Source of the DNA: Blastococcus sp.
GTDB lineage: Bacteria > Actinomycetota > Actinomycetes > Mycobacteriales > Geodermatophilaceae
Direction: 5' to 3'
NCBI GenBank assembly: GCA_025465355.1
Contig: JAODNN010000104.1
Span: 1-64,000, forward strand
DNA: 64,000 nucleotides
Part shown: positions 20,281 through 29,189 of the stretch, piece by piece
Layout: every line of letters starts with the position of its first letter
How positions within the stretch are numbered: the first letter of the stretch is position 1
The notes under the pieces: generated by a model
What the model saw: only the letters and a program-made list of their open reading frames with translations
Told to the model about the DNA's origin: nothing
The model's database searches: none
Position numbers and translations under genes: made by a program

Positions 20281-21362
20281 TCCACGACCACGCTTCGGAG
20301 CTGCTCGGCGACGTCCTCGGGGTTCGTGTCGGTGATGAAGGCCCCCATCCCGGACTCCGACCCGGCCAGGTACTTCAGCTTGCCGGGTGCGCGCCGCAGC
20401 GAGAACAGCTGCAGGTGCAGCCACCAGTCCTCGCGCCCGTCGTTCACCGGTGCCTGATTCCACGACGCGATGTAGGGCATCGGGGTGTCGAAGCGGCGGG
20501 CGAACCGGGCGAGCACGTCGAGGTAGAGCTCGACGAAGGCGTCCCGCTCGGCGTCGGTGAGGGCGGGCAGGTCGGGCACCTTGCGGGTCGGGAAGAACTG
20601 CACCTCGTAGGGCCAGCGGGTGGCGGCCGGGACGAAGGCCGTCCAGTGCTCGTTGGCGGCGACCACCCGCGGGCCGCGACGTTCGGCATCGACCAGGTCC
20701 GCGAACAGGTCCCGCCCGGTTGCCTCCCGGTGCCGCCGGACGGAGGCGAGCACCTTCTCCGCCCGGGGGGTGACGTAGGGATAGGCGTAGATCTGCCCGT
20801 GCGGGTGAGTGAGGGTGACCCCGATCTCCTGGCCGTGGTTCTCGAAGACGAAGACCTGCTCCACACCCTCGAGACCGCTGAGCTCGGCGGTGCGCTCCGC
20901 CCATGCGTCCACGACGAGTCGGGCGCGCTCGGGGCCGAGCTCGGCGAACACGCGGTCGTGCTCACTGGTGAAGCAGACGACCTCGCAGCGGCCGTAGCCC
21001 GGCCGCAGCTCGGTCAGCGGCGAACCGGGGGCCGTCGGCGGGACGTCCCGGTCGACCCCGACGGCCAGCGACGGGAAGCGGTTCTCGAAAACGACGACCT
21101 GGTAGTCGTGCTCCGGGATCTCGCTGGCGCGATCCGGCGTGGACGGGCACAGGGGGCACTGGTCGGCCGGCGGCAGGAACGTCCGGGTCTGCCGGTGCGA
21201 GGCGATGACCACCCACTCCCCCAGCAGCGCGTCGTAGCGCAGCTGGGAGCGGGTGCCGACCGACGGTAGTTCACGCGTGTCGACGGCGGTGCGCTCCACC
21301 GGCTCACGGTCGAAGTAGAGGATCTCCCGGCCGTCAGCCAGCCGACGACTGGTTCTGATCAC
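20277..21362 (-). CDS. galT: Galactose-1-phosphate uridylyltransferase
   Basis: 361 residues from GTG 21362. HIT-superfamily enzyme that swaps UMP between UDP-glucose and galactose-1-phosphate. CPLCPS near residue 74 gives two zinc ligands; FENHGQEIGVTLTHPHGQIYAYPYVTP holds the HPH nucleophile; the C-terminal NQAPVNDGREDWWLHLQLFSLRRAPGKLKYLAGSESGMGAFI closes the fold. First gene of the galT-galK-symporter-small protein operon; promoter region 21363-21416 lies between it and a tRNA terminator. No dedicated regulator is adjacent on that side. Confidence 0.96.
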
Positions 21363-21416
21363 AACCGGACGTTATCTCCCGTGGTGATCTTGCGGCCACT
21401 CGACTCCAGGGACGGC

Positions 21417-21449
21417 GAGAGCCCCCGACCGGCTCGGTCGGGGGCTCTC
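21417..21449 (-). terminator. Hairpin after the distal tRNA-Glu copy
   Basis: Perfect 14-bp stem GAGAGCCCCCGACC / GGTCGGGGGCTCTC with a 5-nt loop, 8 nt beyond the tRNA 3' end on the minus strand. No strong U-tract follows, so termination strength is uncertain; it also shields galT from read-through. Confidence 0.8.
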
Positions 21450-21457
21450 GCGCGACG

Positions 21458-21530
21458 TAGCCCCGAAGGGATTCGAACCCTCGCTACCGCCGTGAGAGGG
21501 CGGCGTCCTGGGCCGCTAGACGACGGGGCC
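21458..21530 (-). tRNA. tRNA-Glu (anticodon CUC), copy 1
   Basis: 73 nt on the minus strand beginning GGCCCCG and ending CGGGGCT plus discriminator A; acceptor stem pairs with one G-U at position 1-72. Anticodon loop CTCTCAC gives CUC (plus-strand complement at 21494-21496). T-arm GGTTCGAATCC is canonical. CCA is not encoded. Identical in sequence to the copy at 21637. Confidence 0.97.
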
Positions 21531-21595
21531 GTGCGTCGCCAGTCTGCCACGACCGCCCGCCGGACAGTGTGCGGGGTCGACGTGCCGAAGACGGC

Positions 21596-21628
21596 GAGAG
21601 CCCCCGACCGGCTGGGTCGGGGGCTCTC
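21596..21628 (-). terminator. Hairpin after the second tRNA-Glu copy
   Basis: Same perfect 14-bp stem as at 21417-21449, differing by one loop base. It lies between the two tRNA-Glu genes, so each tRNA copy carries its own hairpin. Confidence 0.8.
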
Positions 21629-21636
21629 GCGCGGCG

Positions 21637-21709
21637 TAGCCCCGAAGGGATTCGAACCCTCGCTACCGCCGTGAGAGGGCGGCGTCCTGGGCCGCTAGAC
21701 GACGGGGCC
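21637..21709 (-). tRNA. tRNA-Glu (anticodon CUC), copy 2
   Basis: 73 nt, identical to the 21458-21530 gene. Lies 23 nt downstream of tRNA-Gln on the same strand. Confidence 0.97.
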
Positions 21710-21732
21710 GTGCACTGATGTGGTGCTGTGCG

Positions 21733-21804
21733 CTGGGGTACCAGGACTCGAACCTAGACTAACGGAACCAGAAACCGTCGGGCTGCCAATTACCCCATAC
21801 CCCA
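21733..21804 (-). tRNA. tRNA-Gln (anticodon CUG)
   Basis: 72 nt on the minus strand. Acceptor TGGGGTA pairs with TACCCCA, discriminator G; U1-A72 is typical of tRNA-Gln. Loop TTCTGGT gives anticodon CUG. The anticodon stem ends in a U-U apposition (31-39). D-stem bases are GGGT/GCCC. First of a Gln-Glu-Glu tRNA cluster located beside gltX, with gatCAB 21 kb away. Confidence 0.97.
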
Positions 21805-21881
21805 TGGGCAGCGCCTCGCGGCGCCGCAGCAGACGATACCCGACGGGTGGGCGGAGGGTGGCAGCACCCCGGGTCGGCGGG

Positions 21882-23030
21882 TCAGCTCGCCGGGGCGGAC
21901 AGGGGGCCGGCACGGTGCCGTAGATCCAGCGCGGGCGTCAGCAACTCCGGGCGCAGGCGCGCCCGCGACCGGGCGACGAGCACGACGTAGCCGGTGAGCG
22001 CCACCAGCGTGGTCAGCAGGCCCAGCAGGCCGATGCCGCCCGAGGTGTCCTGCCCGCCCGAGCCGTCGTCCAGCGCGCCCGCCAGGACGAAGACCAGCAC
22101 GTTGTTCACCGCGTGCAGCGCGATCGCCGCCTCCAGGCCCCCGGTCAGCCACACGACCGCCGAGGCGGCCAGGCCGACCGCGAACCGGTCCAGGAACGTG
22201 CTGAGGTCGGTGGGGCCGTGCGCCGCCGAGAACAGCGCCGCCGTCACCACCGCCGCGACCACGGCACCCGCGACCGGCGCGCGCACCCACCCGGCGATGG
22301 CCTGGCTCAGGTAGCCGCGGAAGACGTATTCCTCCGCCGCCGCCTGCAGCGGAGTCGTGAGCAAGACCACGACCAGGAGCCAGCCGAAGGCATGAACCGG
22401 ACCCGTCGCCGGATGCGGCCCGGCGGCGAGCCCGAGCAGCACGGACCCGCCGATCGCCACGCCCAGAGTGGCCAGGGCGCGCAGCGTGAACGGCAGGAAC
22501 AGCCGCGGGCGGAGGTGGCCGAGGACCGAGGACGACCAGCCGATCTTCATGCCGTGCACGACGGCCCAGACCATCCAGACGCACGGGATCGCGACGATCA
22601 GCGAGACGTTGACGAACAGCAGGACCCACGGGTCGGTGAGGTCCTGCAGCGCCAGGTCGGGCAGCGCGCCCAGGCCGGCGCCGGAGGCGAGTACGCCGAG
22701 CAGCCCGAGCACCGCGGCGAGAACGTTCAGCACCAGGTAGACGACGCCGAACAGCAGCAGCCCCAGCAGCGGCCGCCACCAGCCCCAGTCCCGCGAGCGC
22801 ATCGCGAGCAGGAACGGCTGGGGGACGTCGAACGGCGGCGTCCCCGGCGGTGGCGCCCACCGGAGGTGGGCCGGCGGCGGGTACCAGGCCGGAGGAGGCG
22901 GGTACCAGCCCTGCGGCGGGTAGCCGGCCTGCGGCGGGTGCCACATGGGTGGCGGCTGCGGGTACCACCCCGGTCCGGGACTCCGCGTCGGCGGCGGGCC
23001 GGCGTACGGCTCCTCGGCGGAACCGGTCAT
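21882..23030 (-). CDS. CPBP-family intramembrane glutamic endopeptidase
   Basis: 382 residues from ATG 23030, overlapping the gltX stop as ATGA. The first ~75 residues are a cytoplasmic Pro/Tyr/Trp-rich low-complexity tail with repeated GWYPPPP-like units; then about eight membrane helices. The Abi/CPBP signature is present: [12 protein letters not shown] (EE-x3-R motif), SAAHGPTDL with the second-motif His, and [11 protein letters not shown] with the third. These are Rce1/MroQ-type membrane proteases or immunity-like proteins with mostly unknown substrates. Co-transcribed after FAH hydrolase and gltX; the link looks organisational, not functional. Confidence 0.87.
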   Translation of the reverse strand: MTGSAEEPYAGPPPTRSPGPGWYPQPPPMWHPPQAGYPPQGWYPPPPAWYPPPAHLRWAPPPGTPPFDVPQPFLLAMRSRDWGWWRPLLGLLLFGVVYLVLNVLAAVLGLLGVLASGAGLGALPDLALQDLTDPWVLLFVNVSLIVAIPCVWMVWAVVHGMKIGWSSSVLGHLRPRLFLPFTLRALATLGVAIGGSVLLGLAAGPHPATGPVHAFGWLLVVVLLTTPLQAAAEEYVFRGYLSQAIAGWVRAPVAGAVVAAVVTAALFSAAHGPTDLSTFLDRFAVGLAASAVVWLTGGLEAAIALHAVNNVLVFVLAGALDDGSGGQDTSGGIGLLGLLTTLVALTGYVVLVARSRARLRPELLTPALDLRHRAGPLSAPAS

Positions 23031-24538
23031 CCGGCCGGGCGGGCCGCCAGCGTCCGGGCGGCCTCGAGGCGGGCCAGCGTGCGCTCCCGGCCGAGCAGCT
23101 CGATCGACTCGTACAGCGGCGGGGACACGGTGCGGCCGCTGACCGCCACCCGCACCGGCCCGAACGCCTGTCGCGGCTTGCGGCCCAGCCCCTCGACCAG
23201 CGCTGCCTTGAGGACCTCCTCGATGGATGCGGCCGACCAGTCGGGCAGGTCCCGCAGGGCGCTCTCTGCCGCATCGAGCACCTCGGCGTCCTCCGGCCGC
23301 AGATTCTTCGCGGCCGCGGCCTCGTCGATCTCGACGTCGTCGACGAACAGGAACCCGAGCAGGCCGACGGCGTCGGAGAGCACGATCATCCGCTCCTGGG
23401 CCAGCGGGGCGATCGCCTCGAGCACGCGGCGCTGCTCGTCGGACGGCGGATCGCTGACCAGGCCGGCCGCCGCGAGGAAGGGGATCACTCGGGAGACGAA
23501 GTCGTCGACGGGCAGCGCCCGCAGGTGCGTCGCGTTGATCGCCTCTGCCTTCTTCAGGTCGAAGCGGGCCGGGTTGGCACTCACGCGGGTGACGTCGAAG
23601 GCCTCGACCATCTCCTCCATCGTGAAGATGTCGCGGTCGTCCGCGATCGACCAACCCAGCAGCGCCAGGTAGTTGGCGAACGCCTCGGGCAGGAACCCGC
23701 GCTGCCGGTAGATGTCGATGTTGGACTGCGGGTCGCGCTTGGACAGCTTCTTGTTGCCCTCACCGGTCACGTACGGGAGGTGCCCGAACCGCGGGGTCCC
23801 GGAGGCGACGCCGATATCGGTGAGCGCGGCGTAGAGGGCCAGCTGGCGCGGTGTGGAGGGCAGCAGATCCTCCCCGCGGAGGACGTCGGTGATGCCCATG
23901 AGCGCGTCGTCGACCGGGTTGACGAAGGGATACAGCGGCACTCCGTTGGCGCGGACCAGCACGAAGTCGGGCACCGAGCCCGCAGCGAAGCGGATCTCCC
24001 CCCGGACGAGGTCGTTCCACACGAGGTCCTCGTCGGGCATCTTCAGCCGCAGCACCGGCTCGCGGCCCTCGGCCCGGAACGCGGCCTTCTGCTCGTCGGT
24101 GAGGAACCGGTCGTAGTTGTCGTAGCCGAGCTTGGGGTCCTGCCCGGCCGCCAGTCGGCGGGCGTCGACCTCCTCGTTGGTCGAGAAGGACTCGTAGGCG
24201 TGCCCGGAGGCCAGGAGCTTCGCCGCGACGTCGCGGTAGATGTCGTGCCGCTCCGACTGCCGGTAGGGGCCGTGCGGGCCGCCGACCTCGGGGCCCTCGT
24301 CCCAGTCCAGCCCCAGCCAGCGCATGGAGTCGAGCAGGTGCCGGTAGGACTCCTCGGAGTCGCGCGTGGCGTCGGTGTCCTCGATGCGGAAGACGAGCGT
24401 GCCGCCGTTGTGCCGGGCGTGCGCCCAGTTGAACAGCGCCGTCCGCATCAGCCCGACGTGGACCATCCCCGTCGGCGACGGGCAGAAGCGGGCGCGGATC
24501 GTCGGCGGCGTGGTGGGCGGGGAAGGATGCGCACTCAT
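23027..24538 (-). CDS. gltX: Glutamyl-tRNA synthetase
   Basis: 503 residues from ATG 24538, overlapping the upstream FAH gene by 4 nt. Class I synthetase: [27 protein letters not shown] carries the HIGH motif as HVGL, and [14 protein letters not shown] is the KMSKS loop as [14 protein letters not shown] and the [12 protein letters not shown] segment bind tRNA and glutamate. A GluRS in a genome carrying GatCAB and no visible glnS is likely nondiscriminating, charging both tRNA-Glu and tRNA-Gln with Glu. The cognate tRNA genes lie 1.2 kb downstream on the same strand. Confidence 0.97.
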   Translation of the reverse strand: MSAHPSPPTTPPTIRARFCPSPTGMVHVGLMRTALFNWAHARHNGGTLVFRIEDTDATRDSEESYRHLLDSMRWLGLDWDEGPEVGGPHGPYRQSERHDIYRDVAAKLLASGHAYESFSTNEEVDARRLAAGQDPKLGYDNYDRFLTDEQKAAFRAEGREPVLRLKMPDEDLVWNDLVRGEIRFAAGSVPDFVLVRANGVPLYPFVNPVDDALMGITDVLRGEDLLPSTPRQLALYAALTDIGVASGTPRFGHLPYVTGEGNKKLSKRDPQSNIDIYRQRGFLPEAFANYLALLGWSIADDRDIFTMEEMVEAFDVTRVSANPARFDLKKAEAINATHLRALPVDDFVSRVIPFLAAAGLVSDPPSDEQRRVLEAIAPLAQERMIVLSDAVGLLGFLFVDDVEIDEAAAAKNLRPEDAEVLDAAESALRDLPDWSAASIEEVLKAALVEGLGRKPRQAFGPVRVAVSGRTVSPPLYESIELLGRERTLARLEAARTLAARPAG

Positions 24539-25347
24539 CGGGAACCCCCCGCGGTCGAGACGGCGTCGGCCGCCGCCACGCTGTTGGTCAGCGTGCCCAG
24601 GCCCTCGATCGTGATGTCGACGCGCTGGCCGGGCCGGATGGGGCCGACGCCGGACGGAGTGCCGGTCAGCACGACGTCCCCGGGCAGCAGCGTCATGATC
24701 TGCGAGATGTAGGAGATCAGGGTGGGGACGTCGAAGATCAGCTGACTCGTGCGGCCCTGCTGACGCAGCTCGCCGTCGACCGTGCAGGTGATCTCGAGGT
24801 CGGCCGGGTCGAGGCCGAGGCCGGGCAGGTCGGTCTCGATCCAGGGTCCGATCGGGCAGAACGAGTCGAAGCCCTTGGCGCGGGTCCATTGCCCGTCGCG
24901 CTTCTGGAAGTCCCGCTCGGTCACGTCGTTGCCGATCGTGTAGCCGAAGATGCTGGCACCGGCCTGCTCAGGGGTCACGTGCCGGGCACCGCGAGCCCCG
25001 ATGACGACGGCCAGCTCCGCCTCGTGGTGCACGTTCGTGCTGCCCGGTGGGATGCGGATGGCGTCGGCGGGGCCGATCACCGCCGTCGACGGCTTGAGGA
25101 AGAGCAGGGGCTCCTTGGGAGCGTCCCCGGTGTTCATCTCCGCGACGTGGGCGGCGTAGTTCTTGCCCACGCCGACCACCTTGCTGGGCAGGATCGGTGA
25201 GAGCAGCCGGACGTCGGCCTGGGCGAACCGGGCGCCGGTGAAGGAGATCTGGCCGAAGGGGTGCCCGTCGATCTGGGCGACCTGGCCGTCCCCGTCGAGA
25301 ACGCCGAAGGACATGCCCTGAGGGGAGGCGAAACGAACGATGCGCAC
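24535..25347 (-). CDS. Fumarylacetoacetate hydrolase (FAH) family protein
   Basis: 270 residues. The FAH fold is clear: [41 protein letters not shown] with the metal-binding His-x-Glu-x-Glu, [28 protein letters not shown], and [17 protein letters not shown]. Such short FAH proteins act on oxaloacetate (decarboxylase/tautomerase), acylpyruvates or 2-hydroxyhepta-diendioate; the substrate here is not determined. An FAH gene next to gltX is conserved in mycobacteria. Last base triplet overlaps the gltX start. Confidence 0.9.
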   Translation of the reverse strand: MRIVRFASPQGMSFGVLDGDGQVAQIDGHPFGQISFTGARFAQADVRLLSPILPSKVVGVGKNYAAHVAEMNTGDAPKEPLLFLKPSTAVIGPADAIRIPPGSTNVHHEAELAVVIGARGARHVTPEQAGASIFGYTIGNDVTERDFQKRDGQWTRAKGFDSFCPIGPWIETDLPGLGLDPADLEITCTVDGELRQQGRTSQLIFDVPTLISYISQIMTLLPGDVVLTGTPSGVGPIRPGQRVDITIEGLGTLTNSVAAADAVSTAGGSR

Positions 25348-25444
25348 GGGTCGAGGCTAGTCGGCGGCCTCACCGGCGCCGTCCGCCCTACCGTGACCGA
25401 CGTCTGCCCGCTGTGCCGCTGCCTCGGGCCGCCGCGCGCGGCCG

Positions 25445-27034
25445 TCAGTCCTGCGCATCCGGATGGCGCAGGACGGCGTAGGCGAGCGCGTCGACCAGCG
25501 CGTGCCACGAGGCCTCGACGATGTTGGCGTGAACGCCGACCGTGGTCCACTCCCCCACCCCGTCGGTCGTGTCGATGAGCACCCGCGTGGTGGCGCTGGT
25601 GCCGCCCTTCCAACCGAGGATGCGGACCTTGTAGTCGGCCAGCGAGACCTGGGACAGCTGCGGGTAGCGGCCGACCAGCGCCTGGCGCAGCGCGTTGTCC
25701 AGGGCATTGACCGGCCCGTTGCCCTCGGCGGTGCTGATCATCCGTTCCCCGTCGACGTGCACCTTGACCGTCGCCTCGCTGACGACGACGCCGTTGCCCC
25801 AGTGCTCGACCGAGGTCTTGTAGCTCTCCAGCTCGAACAGCGGCCGGGGGGCGTCGGGGAGCTGGGCGCGCAGCATCAGCTCGAACGAGGCATCGGCGGC
25901 CTCGAAGGACCAGCCGTCGGCCTCCAGGACCTTCACCTGGTCGACGACCCGGCCGATCGCGTCGCCCTGCCCGGCGAGGTCGACCCCGAGCTCGCGCCCC
26001 TTCAGCTCGACCGACGCGCGGCCGGCCATCTCGGTCACCAGGATCCGCATGTCGTTGCCGACCACCGAGGGATCGAGGTGGTTGTAGAGCTCCGGGCTGA
26101 CCTTGATGGCGCTGGCGTGCAGCCCGGCCTTGTGCGCGAACGCAGACGCGCCGACGAAGGGCTGGTGGTCATCAGGGGCGATGTTGGCCAGCTCCGCGAT
26201 GGCGTGGCTCACCCGCTGCAGCTCGGGCAGGCACTCGGCCGGCACGACCGGGAGCCCCATCTTGGTGACCAGGTTGCCGATCAGCGCGAAGGTGTCGGCG
26301 TTGCCCGCCCGCTCGCCGTAGCCGTTGGCGGTGCCCTGCACGTGGGTCACGCCGGCCTCGACGGCGGCCAGCGAGTTGGCGACCGCGCAGCCGGTGTCGT
26401 CCTGGCAGTGGATCCCGAGCCGCCCGCTCACGCGGGAGCGGACATCGGCCACCACGCGGCCCACCCCCATCGGCAGCATGCCGCCGTTGGTGTCGCACAT
26501 GACGCCCACCTCGGCGCCGGCGGCGAAGGCGGCCTCCAGCACCTGCACGCCGTAGTCGGGGTCGTGCAGGTACCCGTCGAAGAAGTGCTCGCAGTCCAGG
26601 AACACCCGGCGGCCGTGGGCGACGAAGAACGACACCGTGTCGGTCACCATCGCCAGGTTCTCCTCCAGCGTCGTCCGCAGCGCGTCCCGGACGTGCCGGA
26701 CGTCGGACTTGGCCACCAGGCAGACCACCGGCGTCTCGGCGTCGAGCAGGGCCCGCACCTGCGGGTCGTCCTCCACCTGCACGCCGGCCTTCCGGGTGGC
26801 GCCGAAGGCCACCAGCTGGGCGTGCTGGAGTTTGAGCTCGGTGCGCGCCCGGGCGAAGAACTCGGTGTCCTTCGGCAGGGCGCCCGGCCAGCCGCCCTCG
26901 ATGAACCCCACGCCGATCTCGTCCAGCAGCCGGGCGACGGCGAGCTTGTCGGCGACGGAGTAGCTGACGCCCTCTCGCTGGGCGCCGTCGCGCAGGGTGG
27001 TGTCAAAGACGTGGAAGTCGGTGTCGGTGGCCAC
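25445..27034 (-). CDS. cimA: (R)-citramalate synthase
   Basis: 529 residues from GTG 27034 with AGGAG 8 nt upstream. Condenses acetyl-CoA and pyruvate to citramalate, the first step of threonine-independent isoleucine synthesis. HMGL-like TIM barrel: FDTTLRDGAQREGVSYSV, FIEGGWPGALPKD, MCDTNGGMLP, LGIHCQDDTGCAVANSLAAVEAGVTHVQGTANGYGERAGN with the HxD... metal ligands. C-terminal LeuA dimer/allosteric domain from about residue 400 (VSEATVKVHVDGERMISTAEGNGPVNALDNALRQAL). FIEGGWPG is the CimA-type motif, as opposed to LeuA. Preceded by a leader ORF with Ile codons and a transcription terminator, so isoleucine supply probably controls it. Confidence 0.94.
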   Translation of the reverse strand: MATDTDFHVFDTTLRDGAQREGVSYSVADKLAVARLLDEIGVGFIEGGWPGALPKDTEFFARARTELKLQHAQLVAFGATRKAGVQVEDDPQVRALLDAETPVVCLVAKSDVRHVRDALRTTLEENLAMVTDTVSFFVAHGRRVFLDCEHFFDGYLHDPDYGVQVLEAAFAAGAEVGVMCDTNGGMLPMGVGRVVADVRSRVSGRLGIHCQDDTGCAVANSLAAVEAGVTHVQGTANGYGERAGNADTFALIGNLVTKMGLPVVPAECLPELQRVSHAIAELANIAPDDHQPFVGASAFAHKAGLHASAIKVSPELYNHLDPSVVGNDMRILVTEMAGRASVELKGRELGVDLAGQGDAIGRVVDQVKVLEADGWSFEAADASFELMLRAQLPDAPRPLFELESYKTSVEHWGNGVVVSEATVKVHVDGERMISTAEGNGPVNALDNALRQALVGRYPQLSQVSLADYKVRILGWKGGTSATTRVLIDTTDGVGEWTTVGVHANIVEASWHALVDALAYAVLRHPDAQD

Positions 27035-27081
27035 GAGGTGCTCCTGGTACGGATCGGCGGGTCGTTCCCGGAAAACAAAAA

Positions 27082-27103
27082 GACCCCCCGGATACGGGAG
27101 GTC
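27082..27103 (-). terminator. Attenuator terminator upstream of cimA
   Basis: On the minus strand GACCTCCCG, loop TATC, CGGGGGGTC (9-bp stem with one G-U), then TTTTTGTTTT. This Rho-independent terminator lies 47 nt before the cimA start and after the isoleucine leader ORF, so it should abort transcription when the leader is translated freely. Confidence 0.88.
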
Positions 27104-27104
27104 T

Positions 27105-27131
27105 GCGCGCAGTAGGGAACGGACTGCGCGC
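27105..27131 (-). promoter_or_regulatory. Hairpin starting at the leader-peptide stop codon (cimA attenuator)
   Basis: Perfect 9-bp arms GCGCGCAGT / ACTGCGCGC around a 9-nt loop. On the minus strand the first arm starts at the last base of the leader TAG. A ribosome that reaches the stop would cover this arm. Placement matches the pause/anti-antiterminator hairpin of amino-acid attenuators. Confidence 0.75.
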
Positions 27132-27181
27132 TAGGCGATAATGATCGTGTCGTTGGCGAACATCGGGATTGAGTAAAGCAC
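27131..27181 (-). CDS. Isoleucine-rich leader peptide of the cimA attenuator
   Basis: Too short for ordinary gene finding. On the minus strand ATG 27163 opens MFANDTIIIA and stops at TAG 27131-27133; three consecutive Ile codons (ATC ATT ATC) precede the last Ala. An in-frame GTG at 27181 would give MLYSIPMFANDTIIIA (16 residues, four Ile) and has GGGAGGG only 2 nt upstream; alternatively a TACTCA at -7 of ATG 27163 could make that start leaderless. The codons match the end product of the pathway that CimA begins. Ribosome stalling at the Ile codons when isoleucyl-tRNA is scarce is the expected signal. CGGGAGG of the upstream Shine-Dalgarno-like segment is exactly complementary to CCTCCCG in the terminator 5' arm. 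Confidence 0.78.
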   Translation of the reverse strand: MLYSIPMFANDTIIIA

Positions 27182-27265
27182 GTCCCTCCCGATGCGCGGC
27201 CACGACCGGTGCCGGATCGGGTGAACGTCACGTCCGGCGACGGGGACCCCCCGTTCGACCGAGAC

Positions 27266-28012
27266 TCAGGTGCCACTCACAGCGGGCGCCGTGGCCTCGA
27301 CTGCCTGAAGGACGAGCTGTGTCGCGGCCTCGGGCCGCGACACCATCGAGGCGTGTGAGGCCGGCACCTCCACGATCGTCGCGTTCGCGCGCTCGGCCAT
27401 GAACCGCTGGGTCGCCGGTGGGATCGCCTTGTCCTCGGTGCCGAGCAGGTACCAGCACGGGAGGGTCTTCCAGGCCGGCGGCCCTGAGGGTGCGCCGAAC
27501 GCGGCACCGCTCCACGGTCGCTGGGTCGCGGCCATGACGTCCGACGTGGCGCGGTCGACGTCGGCGGCGAAGGCCGCGTGGAACGCCTCGGGGTCGAGGT
27601 AGAGGTCGGCGCCCTCGCTCCCGTCCTGGCCGGTGAACGGCACGGGCCTGATCGCGGGCCCCACGAGGCTGCCTTCGTACTTCTCCAAGAGCTGCTGGAT
27701 GGTCTCGCCCTCGTCGGGCATCCACCCGTTGAAGTAGACGAGCGCCTTGACCCGGTCGTTGCCGGTCGCGGCGGCAGAGATGACCGCGCCGCCGTAGGAG
27801 TGGCCGACGAGCACGACGGGACCGGTCAGGCTCCGCAGGAAGTCGGCGAGGTAGGTCGCGTCGCCAGGAAGCCCGCGCAGCGGGTTGGCGAACCCGATCG
27901 CGCGGAATCCCCGTTCCTGCAGGGCGCGGATCTCGCGGTCGAACCCGGTGGCGTCGGCCCAGGCGCCGTGAACGAGGACGATGGTCGGCTTGGTGTCGGG
28001 CTGCGTGGCCAT
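27266..28012 (-). CDS. Alpha/beta hydrolase
   Basis: 248 residues from ATG 28012. Small single-domain alpha/beta hydrolase: IVLVHGAWADATGF forms the HG oxyanion region, VVLVGHSYGGAVISAAA holds the nucleophile Ser in G-H-S-Y-G, LLGTEDKAIP the acid Asp, and PASHASMVSRPEA the His. This matches the salicylate-esterase/EstC-like 'alpha/beta fold hydrolase' group often seen in soil actinobacteria; substrate unknown. It lies between leuB and cimA on the same strand but with gaps of 138 and 84 bp, so it is probably an inserted independent gene. Confidence 0.87.
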   Translation of the reverse strand: MATQPDTKPTIVLVHGAWADATGFDREIRALQERGFRAIGFANPLRGLPGDATYLADFLRSLTGPVVLVGHSYGGAVISAAATGNDRVKALVYFNGWMPDEGETIQQLLEKYEGSLVGPAIRPVPFTGQDGSEGADLYLDPEAFHAAFAADVDRATSDVMAATQRPWSGAAFGAPSGPPAWKTLPCWYLLGTEDKAIPPATQRFMAERANATIVEVPASHASMVSRPEAATQLVLQAVEATAPAVSGT

Positions 28013-28150
28013 GTCAGCTCCGTGCCTGCGGGTCGGGATCTGCCGTGCGCGACGCTCCTCCCTTCCGCAGCGTGCCGCCAAGAGTCATTCGTCCGTCTCG
28101 CCTACCTGGCCCCACTCGAGCACGGATGACACGCTCGGGGAAATGCCGGC

Positions 28151-29173
28151 TCAGCCGCTGGCCAGCGCGGCCAGGCGGTCGCCGACGTCGCTCGTGCGCA
28201 CAGGGGCCTTCGGGTCCCGGGTCGAGAGGTCGAACGCGACGGCAGCGTTCACCTTCCTGGCCTGCTCGCCGCGGCCGAGGTGCTCGAGCAGCAGGCCCAC
28301 CGAGAGCACTGCGGCGGTCGGGTCGGCCAGACCCTGCCCGGCGATGTCCGGGGCAGACCCGTGCACCGGCTCGAACATGCTCGGGTTGGTGCCGGAGACG
28401 TCGAGGTTGCCGCTGGCGGCGAGCCCGATGCCGCCCGTGACGGCCGCGGCGATGTCGGTGACGATGTCGCCGAAGAGGTTGTCGGTCACGATCACGTCGT
28501 AGCGGCCCGGGTCGGTGATGAAGAACATCGAGGCGGCGTCCACGTGCTGGTAGGCGACGGTCACCTCGGGGAACTCGTCGGCGATCTCCTCGACCGTCCG
28601 CGACCACAGACCGCCGGCGTGGGTCAGCACGTTGGTCTTGTGGATGAGCGTGAGGTGCTTGCGCGGCCGGCTGACAGCCCGCTCGAAGGCGTAGCGGACG
28701 ACGCGCGCCACGCCGAACGCGGTGTTGAGGCTGACCTCGGTGGCGATCTCCTGCGGGGTGTCCTTGCGCAGGACGCCGCCGTTGCCGACGTAGGGCCCCT
28801 CGGTGCCCTCCCGGATGCAGAGCATGTCGACCGGTCCGGGGTCGGCCAGCGGGCTGGTGACGCCGTCGAACAGCTTGGCCGGGCGCAGGTTCACGTGGTG
28901 GTCGAGCTCGAAGCGCAGTCGCAGCAGCAGTCCGCGCTCGAGGATGCCCGGTGGCACGCCGGGGTCACCGACCGCACCGAGCAGGATCGCGTCGTGCTGG
29001 CGCAGCTCGTCGAGCACCGTGTCGGGGAGCAGTTCGCCCGTCCGCTGCCACCGTGCGGCCCCGAGGTCGTACGGGGTGGTCTCGACGTCGGGGACGACCT
29101 CGCGGAGGACCTTCAGCCCTTCGGCCACCACCTCCGGGCCGATTCCGTCTCCAGGGATCACTGCCAGGCGCAT
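28151..29173 (-). CDS. leuB: 3-isopropylmalate dehydrogenase
   Basis: 340 residues from ATG 29173 (AGGG 9 nt upstream); GTG 29179 would add two residues. Oxidatively decarboxylates 3-isopropylmalate with NAD, and in the citramalate route the analogous methylmalate. [55 protein letters not shown]-like [14 protein letters not shown], and [27 protein letters not shown] with the metal-binding Asp residues are all conserved; [24 protein letters not shown] is the C-terminal signature. Begins 16 nt after serA, so the two are co-transcribed. Confidence 0.97.
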   Translation of the reverse strand: MRLAVIPGDGIGPEVVAEGLKVLREVVPDVETTPYDLGAARWQRTGELLPDTVLDELRQHDAILLGAVGDPGVPPGILERGLLLRLRFELDHHVNLRPAKLFDGVTSPLADPGPVDMLCIREGTEGPYVGNGGVLRKDTPQEIATEVSLNTAFGVARVVRYAFERAVSRPRKHLTLIHKTNVLTHAGGLWSRTVEEIADEFPEVTVAYQHVDAASMFFITDPGRYDVIVTDNLFGDIVTDIAAAVTGGIGLAASGNLDVSGTNPSMFEPVHGSAPDIAGQGLADPTAAVLSVGLLLEHLGRGEQARKVNAAVAFDLSTRDPKAPVRTSDVGDRLAALASG

Positions 29174-29189
29174 GAGCACGAACCCTAGG

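Larger units (their letters stand above)
21411..21713. repeat. Tandem duplication: two 124-bp terminator+tRNA-Glu units
   Basis: Bases 21411-21534 and 21590-21713 are the same 124-bp unit at a 179-bp offset, with only two differences seen (loop base 21435 C vs 21614 G; 21455 A vs 21634 G). Each holds a terminator hairpin and a tRNA-Glu gene. The 55 bp between units is not duplicated. Confidence 0.9.
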
